Source: an uncultured Atopobium sp. (lineage in GTDB: Bacteria > Actinomycetota > Coriobacteriia > Coriobacteriales > Atopobiaceae). Taken from it: DNA of 64,000 nt. The stretch's first letter is position 1. Each line of letters opens with the position of its first letter. Both the position numbers and the translations under genes were made by a program. The notes under the pieces were generated by a model, which made no database searches, was not told the DNA's origin, and saw only the letters and a list, made by a program, of their open reading frames with translations. Shown here piece by piece: positions 52,950-61,840 of this stretch. The stretch spans positions 62,001-126,000 of the forward strand of contig CAMPVF010000001.1 of NCBI GenBank assembly GCA_946997485.1, written 5' to 3'.

Positions 52950-53334
52950 ATTTGTGCATGCAGTACGGTGTGCAATGAGGCGCAAACCAATCGCGTGCAA
53001 CATGTGTGCTTGATAATAATGACGAACTTTTGGCAAAAATTCAAGCACCAATTCAAAAAAAGTTAGCAATCCACGATAAACTCCGTATCTTATGCCGTGT
53101 CAAATTGGTTAATACATGCAACTAATTTGAAGAAATGCGCGAGCTGCGCATATGTGATGATAGCTTGCAAGTTTAGTGCAAGTTAAGAACGAGCAGGTTA
53201 CATATGGTGAATTCCTCAGCAAAGTTGTATGAAAACACGAGATTTTGGCTAGACGACGCGCGCGGCATTTCTTAATAATGAGCTCATATCAACAACAAAC
53301 CCGTACAACCCCTAGAGCAAGGAGGGCGCAAATT
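52950..53334. other. Leader and promoter region of the adhesin gene
   Basis: 385 bp without a gene. CTTGCAAGTTTAGTGCAAGTTAAG at about 53163-53187 holds GCAAGTT twice, possible operator half-sites. The tRNA promoter must lie at its left end on the minus strand. AAGGAGG at 53319-53325 belongs to the leader ORF. I could not fix the adhesin promoter. Confidence 0.4.
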
Positions 53335-53376
53335 ATGAAGGTTTATTCACAACCATGCCTGCCACACGCACAGTAA
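53335..53376 (+). CDS. 13-codon leader ORF before the adhesin
   Basis: ATG at 53335 opens MKVYSQPCLPHAQ-stop, with a consensus AAGGAGG 9 bases upstream, a better ribosome site than most genes here. The stop codon lies inside a hairpin (53360-53389), and the adhesin ATG is 50 bp further. This is the layout of a translational attenuator or of an upstream ORF; the regulating signal is unknown. It could be chance. Confidence 0.4.
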   Translation: MKVYSQPCLPHAQ

Positions 53377-53389
53377 TTACTGCGTGGCA
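53360..53389 (+). promoter_or_regulatory. Hairpin over the leader ORF stop codon
   Basis: TGCCAC-GCA-GTAA on the left pairs with TTACTGCGTGGCA (53377-53389) with two small bulges. A ribosome on the leader ORF would melt it. Confidence 0.45.
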
Positions 53390-53426
53390 TTGCACCACTT
53401 GCCTGCATACTAAGAAAGGAGTTTTC

Positions 53427-56400
53427 ATGCATAGACAACCTCATACGCGCTGGCGCACCCGGCGGCGTTCGCGCACACATACGCCACTTTTGGCGTCTTT
53501 CTTTTTGAACGGATACGCATATGTGAAACGCTTTGTTGCGCACATTGCGAGCCATGATACCGTTATGCGCACATATTCACGGGCGGTTGCGGGGATTGTT
53601 GCCCTTGCGCTCACGCTGCAAGCGCTCAACCCTATGGTGTTTGCCCAGGGAAGCGAACTTACGATTCAGTATAAAGAGCCTACGTATATTCAATATGGTA
53701 ATGGGTATTTTCGTCGTGTGAAACCCGATGAAAAACTCGAGGTAATAGAAACACGCACGCCAATATACTGGATTGATAATAACTATGCGTATTCGTTTTA
53801 TTACCTGGATAGGATTGCCCCTGCAGGCTGCAAACTCTGGGCGCGCGATCCAATTGATTTGGCATGGGACAAGCAGAAAATGCGCGAAGGATTTCCGCGG
53901 GTACTCTACTATGGTTTTGGCGGCCCGGGGTTTGATAGAAGCATGTGGCCTAAATATGACTGGGACGAAAATCCGCTCACAGATGACCAGTTTTATGCTC
54001 TAACGCAGCTGCTGTTGCACAAAATATCAGGCGGAACCTCATCAACCGCAGTTATGTGGCGCGACCTTATGTCGTCGTGGTTTTATGAGCGCATATTGAA
54101 TAAAGAAAAAGGCGTGTACGGCAAAATGCTGAAAGCGCCTATGCCCGACGACATTCATGGATATGGATTTCAGCCAACAGGCAAAAGAGATGAAATGTTT
54201 TTGAAAGATCCACACATGGCGTACATACCGGCACGCGGATTTATTCATCTTGATTTGCATACCCTTACCTACTGGCAACAGCAACAAAACGCAGGAAAAT
54301 CGCTGAAGGGTATTACCTATCGCATTTATAGCGACCCGTCGTGTACCAAGCGTGCGTACGCGTTTGGTACAAAAACACCTATTGCTGATATGGTTTCTAA
54401 CGAACAAGGCGTGCTTGAAAGCGGCAAGCTTAAAGGCAATACAACATACTATGTAAAACAACTCACAGCAAACGACAACGCTGATGCCGATAAAACTGTG
54501 TATGACATACGTGTTGGTTCGAGCGATAAAAAGGGTGTTGAGATTGTTGCCAACGAAGGCGCGCAAACACTGCACCCGCAAACCGGTGGCGGGAATGCTG
54601 GTAGTGGTGGTTCGCAAGGTGGCAAAAACAGCAGTGGTAACCAGGATGAAGCGCAACGCGGTACGCTGCAGCTTACCTTATCATCACACGCACCGCAGCT
54701 TTCGGCAAACAATGCAAATTATTCGTTTGAAACAGCAAAACATGCGATATACAGCGATAAGGATTGCAAGCAAAAAGTTGCAGATGTAACGTTTGATGCT
54801 GCGGGTAAAGCTCAGAACGTGCAGCTAAAAAAGGGCAGCTATTACATAAAAGAGCTCGAGCAAGCGCGCGGATATGCACGCGATACAAAGGTACATACGG
54901 TTGCAGTTGCAGCACAAAAAACAACAACGCTTGCACTAGAAAAGCATCCGCAATACTATACGGCAAGTACCATAGCTCAGCTTATCGATAAGGAACTAAC
55001 AGGATTACCTGCAAAAACAAAACAGGGTGAGCAAGCAGAACCAACATCGCAAGGAAAAGCACGCTTTAAAGACGCACAGGTATGTGTTGAACTGTATGCA
55101 AACGAAAAAGATGCACGCAGCGGTAGTACTGCAGGTGGCGCTGCTGCGGTGGGTACGGCTGCAAAGCCACAACGACGCTGGATACTCTCAAGCAACACAA
55201 AAGGTGCTGTAGAACTCAAGCAGCAAACAAAAGTTGCGGGCGACGATTTTATACTCTCACCACAAAAAACTATACAACTGCCGCTTGGCTACCTTAAGCT
55301 AACGCAGGTTAAAGCAAGTTATGGGTATAACGCCACGAGTGAAACAAAATATATACCTCTTGCTGCACAAACAAGCATTGATGATAAGCTTGCGCTGCAG
55401 CCAGTAACATTTCCTTTGCAAGTTGTGCGCGGTGGGCTGGAATTTAGCTGCATTGACAAAATGTCTGGTACCACACAAGCGCAAGGTGACGCCAGCTTTA
55501 GCAATGTGCAATATAGCATTCGCTCAGATAATACGCACCCAGTTGTGGTGAATAACAAGATATACAATGAGCATGAATGTTGTTTAACGCTTGAAGCAAA
55601 ACGCACCGTACGAAGTGACGGTAGCAGCGAATATGTTGTTGCAACGGCGAAGGATGCCCTGCCGTGCGGCGATTATGAAATTGAGCGCAATGTACGTGCA
55701 AATGGATACGTTAATACTACCTACAAGCGTAGCTTTACGATTGACGAGCATGGTAGCGTGCAAAAAATTAAAGAAGACGACCCTCGCGCACAACTTAGTG
55801 TTATTAAAGGCGGCTTGCAGGTAGCGCTTGTGGATGCTGAAACGCGTGCTGCAAATCCGCTGGGTGCAGCCGTGCTCAAGGATGCGGAGTTTACGATTTA
55901 TAACAACTCGGCAAGCGCCATATATTTTAAAGATAAAAAATATGAACCTAACAGCCCAATTACAACTATTGTGACAAGCAAAGACGGCATTGCAAAAACA
56001 ACGCAGGAGGCACTACCCTATGGCACATATACTGTGCGGTTAACGAAAGCGCCGCGCGGCTATACGCTCGATAAGCAGGCGCAAGACTGGAAGTTTAGCG
56101 TAAGCGTGCGCGAAAAAAAGATGTACGAAGCTGAAAAACCGCTGGAGCTTACAGCAATCCGCCGCGATATAGCTATTCCTGTGCGCGACGCGGTATCGCA
56201 CAAACCACTTGCAGGAAAACTCTACAGCATTACGTCGAAAACAACAGGTGAGGTACACGTTGTTGCAACAAACTCACAAGGCGAAATTAATACCTCATCA
56301 GATACGTTTCCGCACGACAAGAAAACAAATGAACTCGACAGCGTGCTGAAGGATGGTGTGAAAAACAAAACGGCGTATACGTGCTGCGGCTGTTGGTTTA

Positions 56401-57773
56401 ACGGAACGCGGGATGGCAAAACGCTGCCCAATAACGCGCAGGGTGCACTTCCCTATGACACCTATACGATTTGTGAGCTGTTGCCAAAAGACTATACAGG
56501 TGCAAACGGTTCGGGTAATACGACAGGCGCTGAGGGTACTGGGGGTACTGAAGGTACGGCTGGTTCCAAAAACCCCAAAAACAAGCCATTTAGCTGCGAA
56601 GTTACAATTGGTGATGAAGAGAATAAAAAACCGTATGACGAGTTAGGCGGTCATAATACGTTGCCTGACCCGGAGCCTGAGCATACGTCTGAACCTGGAA
56701 CTACGCCTGGGGGTACGTCTGGGACTACACCTGGGACTACGTCTGAAGGCACGCCTGGGGGCAGTACTCCTGAGGGCAGCACGCCTACGCCGGGCGCAGA
56801 ACAGCCTGGAAGTGAAGATCCGAAAAATAAGCAACCTGACACGGGCGGCTCTGGCAGCGACACTGGAGAAGGCACAGGTACCGGTGCTGGTACGGGCAGC
56901 GGTACTGAGGGTGGTACAAAACCAAATGGGAGCGGCTCTGAGAGCGGCACGAAACCAAATGGGAACAGCGAAGAAAGCACGGATCCAAAAAGCGGAAACG
57001 AAACAAAACCGAATGCGGGAGGTGCGGATAATACCACTACGCCAAATCATGAATCGGCAGGTGGCGCAGGCAAGACTGAGCTTTCAACAAAACCCGATGG
57101 TTCAAAGCCAGGTAGCACAAAACCGAATGGTTCAAAGCAGCATACCGACCAGAAAAAGCCCGATACAGGAAATACCACACCAGGAAAGAAGCACGCGCAG
57201 GAGCCGGGTACAACAAAGCCTCATACTACCAAGACAAACACGCAAGAAGATCCTACAAACGCAAACGATGTAGCTGGCACACAAGGACCAAACGCAAACG
57301 GACAAAATGCGCTAGGACCAAACGCAAACGGACAAAATGCGCTAGGACCAAACGCACAGGGCTCGCCTGCCGAACAGGACAAAAAAGATGTTTCACACGA
57401 AAGCACAGACGGTGATGCACGTGAAGACAGCAAGAACGCAGCCGATAGCAACGCAAACTCAAATGGCAGGAGCGATGCGAGCGACGTAAACGGCAAAAAA
57501 CATAGCGGTGCGAGAGGCAAGCGCGGCCAAAAAGAAACGCCAGATGGCGACAGTGCAAGCGATGAAGAAACGCGCACGCAAGACGAATCTAACGAGCGCG
57601 ACAATGAAGACAAGCAAGATAACTATGTACGTATGCCTCAAACATCTGACACGATAAGCGGAGCGATTGTAACCATACTCACCGGCGCGGCGGCGCTCTG
57701 TACGGGCGTGGGCGTGTTTATGAAACGCAAACGCACGCAAAGAACGCGCAGGTACCGTAGGTATCACGGCTAA
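53427..57773 (+). CDS. Cell-wall-anchored multidomain adhesin (Cna-B / SpaA-like)
   Basis: 1448 residues. A signal peptide with a long positively charged front (hydrophobic part VAGIVALALTLQALNPMVFAQ) is followed by a domain of ~250 residues (YAYSFYYLDRIAPAGC...DDQFYALTQLLLHKI) like a thioester domain but with Ser where the Cys is expected. Then come several Cna-B/prealbumin-like modules, each with a VQ-I-Y and a GxYx-I/VxE/K pattern (LKKGSYYIKELEQARGY; LPCGDYEIERNVRANGY; LPYGTYTVRLTKAPRGY). From about 1080 on it is a Gly/Pro/Thr/Ser/Asn stalk with two exact 30-bp repeats (57285-57344). The end RMPQTSD, hydrophobic helix and KRKRTQRTRR form a variant LPXTG sorting signal. AAAGGAG fixes the ATG at 53427. 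No sortase in the window. Confidence 0.85.
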   Translation: MHRQPHTRWRTRRRSRTHTPLLASFFLNGYAYVKRFVAHIASHDTVMRTYSRAVAGIVALALTLQALNPMVFAQGSELTIQYKEPTYIQYGNGYFRRVKPDEKLEVIETRTPIYWIDNNYAYSFYYLDRIAPAGCKLWARDPIDLAWDKQKMREGFPRVLYYGFGGPGFDRSMWPKYDWDENPLTDDQFYALTQLLLHKISGGTSSTAVMWRDLMSSWFYERILNKEKGVYGKMLKAPMPDDIHGYGFQPTGKRDEMFLKDPHMAYIPARGFIHLDLHTLTYWQQQQNAGKSLKGITYRIYSDPSCTKRAYAFGTKTPIADMVSNEQGVLESGKLKGNTTYYVKQLTANDNADADKTVYDIRVGSSDKKGVEIVANEGAQTLHPQTGGGNAGSGGSQGGKNSSGNQDEAQRGTLQLTLSSHAPQLSANNANYSFETAKHAIYSDKDCKQKVADVTFDAAGKAQNVQLKKGSYYIKELEQARGYARDTKVHTVAVAAQKTTTLALEKHPQYYTASTIAQLIDKELTGLPAKTKQGEQAEPTSQGKARFKDAQVCVELYANEKDARSGSTAGGAAAVGTAAKPQRRWILSSNTKGAVELKQQTKVAGDDFILSPQKTIQLPLGYLKLTQVKASYGYNATSETKYIPLAAQTSIDDKLALQPVTFPLQVVRGGLEFSCIDKMSGTTQAQGDASFSNVQYSIRSDNTHPVVVNNKIYNEHECCLTLEAKRTVRSDGSSEYVVATAKDALPCGDYEIERNVRANGYVNTTYKRSFTIDEHGSVQKIKEDDPRAQLSVIKGGLQVALVDAETRAANPLGAAVLKDAEFTIYNNSASAIYFKDKKYEPNSPITTIVTSKDGIAKTTQEALPYGTYTVRLTKAPRGYTLDKQAQDWKFSVSVREKKMYEAEKPLELTAIRRDIAIPVRDAVSHKPLAGKLYSITSKTTGEVHVVATNSQGEINTSSDTFPHDKKTNELDSVLKDGVKNKTAYTCCGCWFNGTRDGKTLPNNAQGALPYDTYTICELLPKDYTGANGSGNTTGAEGTGGTEGTAGSKNPKNKPFSCEVTIGDEENKKPYDELGGHNTLPDPEPEHTSEPGTTPGGTSGTTPGTTSEGTPGGSTPEGSTPTPGAEQPGSEDPKNKQPDTGGSGSDTGEGTGTGAGTGSGTEGGTKPNGSGSESGTKPNGNSEESTDPKSGNETKPNAGGADNTTTPNHESAGGAGKTELSTKPDGSKPGSTKPNGSKQHTDQKKPDTGNTTPGKKHAQEPGTTKPHTTKTNTQEDPTNANDVAGTQGPNANGQNALGPNANGQNALGPNAQGSPAEQDKKDVSHESTDGDAREDSKNAADSNANSNGRSDASDVNGKKHSGARGKRGQKETPDGDSASDEETRTQDESNERDNEDKQDNYVRMPQTSDTISGAIVTILTGAAALCTGVGVFMKRKRTQRTRRYRRYHG
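57285..57344 (+). repeat. Two exact 30-bp repeats in the adhesin stalk
   Basis: Units 57285-57314 and 57315-57344 encode GPNANGQNAL twice, with a third partial unit after. The copy number may vary between strains. Confidence 0.85.
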
Positions 57774-57789
57774 GCGGTGCAGATAACAC

Positions 57790-57856
57790 ACGTGCTGAAT
57801 GCAACCCATGATGAAAGCTCTTGTTAGTGCCATGAGCTCATATGCATTCAGCACGT
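57790..57856. terminator. 14-bp inverted repeat after the adhesin
   Basis: ACGTGCTGAATGCA (57790-57803) and TGCATTCAGCACGT (57843-57856) pair perfectly round a 39-nt loop, between the convergent adhesin and livF ends. No T-run, so a two-way terminator is only probable. Confidence 0.55.
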
Positions 57857-57897
57857 AAGGATTTTACCTGTGTAGCTAACCTATATCACAAACGACG

Positions 57898-58605
57898 TTA
57901 CGCGCCTAAATATGCGCTGCGTACGGCATCGCAGGAAAGGAGCTCAGCACCAGTACCGGTCATCGTGATAGAACCCGTTTCGAGAACGTAGGCTCTATCG
58001 GCAATAGACAGTGCTACTTGCGCGTTTTGTTCAACCAGAAGAATGGTAGTTCCCTGCTCGTGGAGCGACTTAATGATGCTAAAAATTTCTTGCACCATAA
58101 CGGGAGCTAAACCCATAGATGGTTCGTCGAGCATAAGTAGCTTAGGAGCGCTCATCAACGCGCGCGCCATGGCGAGCATCTGCTGCTCACCACCACTCAT
58201 GGTTCCCGCGCGTTGGTGTAGGCGTTCCGCAAGACGCGGAAAGTGCTCATACACATTTTTAAGGCGAGCTGCCGCCTTGGAATCGGGTTGCGAGTAGCCG
58301 CCCATACGAAGGTTTTCTTCTACTGTCATTTGGCTAAACACATGACGACCTTCGGGGCACTGCGCAAGACCCATACCTACAATGGTGTGCGGTTTTTTGC
58401 CAACGAGGGGCACATTATCAAACGTGATAGTACCGTCTTGCGGTTTTAATAAACCAGAAAGCGTTTGCAAACAGGTAGTTTTACCTGCACCGTTAGCACC
58501 AATAAGGCAAACGATTTCGCCCGCATTAATCTGAAAGGAGATGGAACGAACGGCTTGTATCATGCCATATGACACAGATAAATTTTCAACATTAAGCAAC
58601 GCCAT
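57898..58605 (-). CDS. livF: Branched-chain amino acid ABC transporter ATP-binding protein LivF
   Basis: 235 residues. Walker A CLIGANGAGKTTCLQTL, signature GTMSGGEQQMLAMARALMSAPKLLMLDEPSMGLAP with Walker B, and the LivF-specific IKSLHEQGTTILLVEQNAQVAL. One of two ATPases of the liv transporter. It overlaps livG by 14 bases, so the two are coupled. Last gene of the operon. Confidence 0.96.
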   Translation of the reverse strand: MALLNVENLSVSYGMIQAVRSISFQINAGEIVCLIGANGAGKTTCLQTLSGLLKPQDGTITFDNVPLVGKKPHTIVGMGLAQCPEGRHVFSQMTVEENLRMGGYSQPDSKAAARLKNVYEHFPRLAERLHQRAGTMSGGEQQMLAMARALMSAPKLLMLDEPSMGLAPVMVQEIFSIIKSLHEQGTTILLVEQNAQVALSIADRAYVLETGSITMTGTGAELLSCDAVRSAYLGA

Positions 58606-59491
58606 GAGTGTCCTGCTTTCCTAGATACGCCTCGATTACGTATGGGTCATGCTGAATGTCTTCGGGCGTGCCCTTAGCAATAACACGGCCATGATCGAGA
58701 ACGCCGACCGATTCGCACACATTGCACACGAGTTTCATATCATGTTCGATAAGCAGAATGCCAATGTGGAATGTATCGCGAATAAGTTCAATGTGCTCTG
58801 CAAGCGCGGCAGTTTCGGATGGATTCATACCTGCAGCCGGCTCATCGAGCAAAAGCACCTTAGGTTTGGTGGCAAGTGCGCGCAAAATTTCTAGGTAGCG
58901 CTGCTGACCATACGCAAGGTTACCTGCCTCGAGCATTGCATATTGCTCCATATTAAACATTGAAAGGAGCTTGTGCGCACGCTCGTGGAACTCTGCCTCT
59001 TGCTTAAAGTGCGACGGCAAACGGAACATGTCACTTAATACATGCGTTTTCATTTGTGCATCAAAGCCAACAAGAATATTATCGACAACACTCATCTGCG
59101 AAAACAAACGAATATTTTGGAACGTACGCGCAACACCCATGCGGTTTACTTCGTAAATGGTTTTGCCTGCGGTATCGTAGCCGTCGATAAGCACGGTGCC
59201 GCGCGTTGGTGTGTACTCATGCGTAAGCAAATTGAAAACCGTGGTTTTACCTGCGCCATTAGGGCCAATAAGACCGGCGATTTCGGTGCGACCAACAGCA
59301 AGATTTACATCGTCTACTGCTTTAAGACCACCAAACTCAATGGTAAGATGCTGGGCTTGAAGCACGGGCATAGAACCTAAGTCGCGCTCGGGTACCATGT
59401 TGGGCGATGCAACAGGTACAAGAATTGGTCTGCGCTTAAACGAGAAACGACCGACACCCTTTGTGGGTGAGTTTTGACTTGATTGTTGCAT
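58592..59491 (-). CDS. livG: Branched-chain amino acid ABC transporter ATP-binding protein LivG
   Basis: 299 residues. GLIGPNGAGKTTVFNLLT is Walker A; LAYGQQRYLEILRALATKPKVLLLDEPAAGMNPSE is the LivG-type signature and Walker B (the LAYGQQR variant is normal in LivG). An N-terminal extension of about 40 residues (to MPVLQAQHLTIEFGG) is unusual. It shares one base with the livM stop (TAATG). Confidence 0.96.
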   Translation of the reverse strand: MQQSSQNSPTKGVGRFSFKRRPILVPVASPNMVPERDLGSMPVLQAQHLTIEFGGLKAVDDVNLAVGRTEIAGLIGPNGAGKTTVFNLLTHEYTPTRGTVLIDGYDTAGKTIYEVNRMGVARTFQNIRLFSQMSVVDNILVGFDAQMKTHVLSDMFRLPSHFKQEAEFHERAHKLLSMFNMEQYAMLEAGNLAYGQQRYLEILRALATKPKVLLLDEPAAGMNPSETAALAEHIELIRDTFHIGILLIEHDMKLVCNVCESVGVLDHGRVIAKGTPEDIQHDPYVIEAYLGKQDTHGVA

Positions 59492-60774
59492 TAGTCCTCC
59501 TCGCCTTGTTGAGCACCTACATGGGCTGCATCAGCTGCAACTGGCGCAGCGTCGGGCGCAGCGGCGGCAGCAACACTGGCAACAACGTCACCAGCACCAC
59601 TGGCAGCAGCGGGTACAGATTTCGATTTAAACGCATTAACCGCACGTTCAATACAACGCGAAAGTGAAAAGTCGTACGAACCAAACAAACCGCGAGGACG
59701 GAACATCATGGCAAGAATAAGCACTACCGAATATACGATCATGCGCAAATCGGCAAAGGAACGCAACGCTTCGGGAAGAACGGTAAGACCAACAGCAGCA
59801 ACAACACTACCAAGCTGGGAGCCCATACCACCAAGAACAACCATAACGAGAACTTCGACCGATTTCATAAATCCAAATTTGGCCGGAGCCATAACGCCAA
59901 TGCAACCGGCGTAAAGCACACCCGCCATGCCAGCAAACGCAGCTGACAGCACAAACGCAAGCGTTTTGTGAAAGGTAAGGTTGATACCACATGCTTCAGC
60001 GGCAATTTCATTATCGCGAATAGCCAGAATAGCACGTCCCCACCGCGACTTCATAAGCGTGTGAATAACAAACAAGACAAGTGCAACAACAACTGCCGTG
60101 TTAATGAAGTTGGTGTACAAAAATATGCCGGTTAAGCCTTTAGCACCGCCGGTAAGCGGAATGTTGAACGTGCTATCAAAGTTAAGAATGAACACGCGAA
60201 TGATTTCGGCAAAACCAAGGGTAACGATTGCAAGGTAATCGCCCTTAAGACGTAAGGCAGGAATACCAATGATAAGACCACATAACGCAGCGGCAAGACC
60301 ACCCAATATAAGACCAACCACAACGAGCAAGATGGCAAGTGGCTGTCCAGTAACAAAAGCGCGCTGAGATAGGTGAAGCACCTGCGAAGTTTGCATAATA
60401 AAAATGGCGCCCACGTATCCGCCAATGGACATAAATCCGGCGTGACCAAGCGGCAGCTGACCTAAATAACCAACGGCAAGGTTAAGCGATACCGCCATAA
60501 TAACGTAAATGCCAATTTGCTCAATAACAGACAATTGATAGCGGCTTACCATGTGCGACGAGATCATAAACTGACCTATCGCAACAACGATTACGCTTAG
60601 CACGAGGTTAATGAGAAAACCTTGCCTGTGGGTGAGCTTGAAGGCTGCGTGTGCGGATGCGGCTTGAGCTGCAGGAGCTGATGCTGCAGGTGCGGCTGTC
60701 GCGGGTGCTGCGGCGCCTGCGGATGCAGGAGCACCGTTAGCTGCCGCTTGCGTGCGATTGAAAAAACGTGCCAT
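59491..60774 (-). CDS. livM: Branched-chain amino acid ABC transporter permease LivM
   Basis: 427 residues with eight to ten hydrophobic segments. SLNLAVGYLGQLPLGHAGFMSIGGYVGA and AIRDNEIAAEACGINLTFHKTLAFVLSAAFAGMAGVLYA are the LivM core motifs. Both ends carry Ala-rich tails (residues about 10-45 and the last 45), absent from most homologues. AGAAGG precedes the ATG, one base after livH. Confidence 0.96.
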   Translation of the reverse strand: MARFFNRTQAAANGAPASAGAAAPATAAPAASAPAAQAASAHAAFKLTHRQGFLINLVLSVIVVAIGQFMISSHMVSRYQLSVIEQIGIYVIMAVSLNLAVGYLGQLPLGHAGFMSIGGYVGAIFIMQTSQVLHLSQRAFVTGQPLAILLVVVGLILGGLAAALCGLIIGIPALRLKGDYLAIVTLGFAEIIRVFILNFDSTFNIPLTGGAKGLTGIFLYTNFINTAVVVALVLFVIHTLMKSRWGRAILAIRDNEIAAEACGINLTFHKTLAFVLSAAFAGMAGVLYAGCIGVMAPAKFGFMKSVEVLVMVVLGGMGSQLGSVVAAVGLTVLPEALRSFADLRMIVYSVVLILAMMFRPRGLFGSYDFSLSRCIERAVNAFKSKSVPAAASGAGDVVASVAAAAAPDAAPVAADAAHVGAQQGEED

Positions 60775-60775
60775 G

Positions 60776-61651
60776 TTACACCTTCTCTTTTGTTGTTGTG
60801 CCTAAAATTCCAGAAGGCTTAAAGACCAAAATGGCAATAAGCAGCAAAAATACAACAGCGTCTTTCCAAAGCGAAAGGCCAAGCGCTGAAACGATAACTT
60901 CTGCAAAGCCGACAACAAATCCGCCCAACACGGCGCCAGGAATGGAACCAATGCCACCCAAAACGGCTGCACAAAACGCTTTGGTACCAAGCATAACGCC
61001 CATCGTTGGATAGGCCTGGGTGTATGCCATGCAATACAACACCGAGCCTACGCCAGCAAGCAAACTACCCAAGGCAAACGTAAGCGAAATGATGGTATTT
61101 ACGTTAACGCCCATGAGCTGCGCTGCCTGCATGTCTTCGGACACGGCACGCATAGCACAACCGAGCTTTGTTTTTTGCACGAGAAGCGTAAGCGCAACAC
61201 AGCCAAGCGCGGTAAGCGCAATGGTAATAAGAGCAACAACAGACACGGGAAATCCGGCAATATCAATCGTATTGGTATCGATCATACGACCGAGTACCTT
61301 GGAGTCTGCACCAAAAATGAGTTGTACGGCATTTTCCAAAAAGTACGACACGCCAATAGCGGTAATAAGAAGCGAAAGTCGGGATGATGAACGGAGGGGC
61401 GCATATGCAATCTTATCGATAAGAATACCAAGGACCATGCATGCAAGCGGCGCAAGGACAACGGCAATATACACCGGAAGCCCAAGTTGTACCATAATAA
61501 TCCAGCAGACATACGCACCTGCCATAATAATGTCGCCGTGCGCAAAGTTTAACAGCTGAATAATGCCGTAAACCATGGTATATCCAAGGGCGACAAGTGC
61601 ATATATGCTTCCTTGCTGCAGACCATTAATAATCTGCATACCAATCATCAT
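60776..61651 (-). CDS. livH: Branched-chain amino acid ABC transporter permease LivH
   Basis: 291 residues. QIINGLQQGSIYALVALGYTMVYGIIQLLNFAHGDIIMAGAY is the LivH N-terminal signature, and AFCAAVLGGIGSIPGAVLGGFVVGFAEV the C-terminal one. GAGGTG fits the ATG at 61651 at 6 bases; other ATGs next to it make the exact start uncertain. Together with LivM it forms the membrane channel. Confidence 0.95.
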   Translation of the reverse strand: MMIGMQIINGLQQGSIYALVALGYTMVYGIIQLLNFAHGDIIMAGAYVCWIIMVQLGLPVYIAVVLAPLACMVLGILIDKIAYAPLRSSSRLSLLITAIGVSYFLENAVQLIFGADSKVLGRMIDTNTIDIAGFPVSVVALITIALTALGCVALTLLVQKTKLGCAMRAVSEDMQAAQLMGVNVNTIISLTFALGSLLAGVGSVLYCMAYTQAYPTMGVMLGTKAFCAAVLGGIGSIPGAVLGGFVVGFAEVIVSALGLSLWKDAVVFLLLIAILVFKPSGILGTTTKEKV

Positions 61652-61840
61652 ATGCATCACCTCTACAATCGAAACCAATCTTTACTGCAGTTGCATGGTA
61701 CAGCGAGCATACAAAACACCTGCGCTGAGCAGCAACTATGTGTAACGCAGCCAAAGTTATAGATAGCAATATGCGTGTGCGCGAATAAACTCAAAAAGCC
61801 ATCCACGCACATGCGCAGCTATTACTATGCAAAAGAACTA

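Noticed and set aside
52820..53069. Two minus-strand frames of 73-78 codons over tRNA genes
   Set aside because: They overlap the tRNA-His and tRNA-Lys genes; composition comes from the tRNA sequence.
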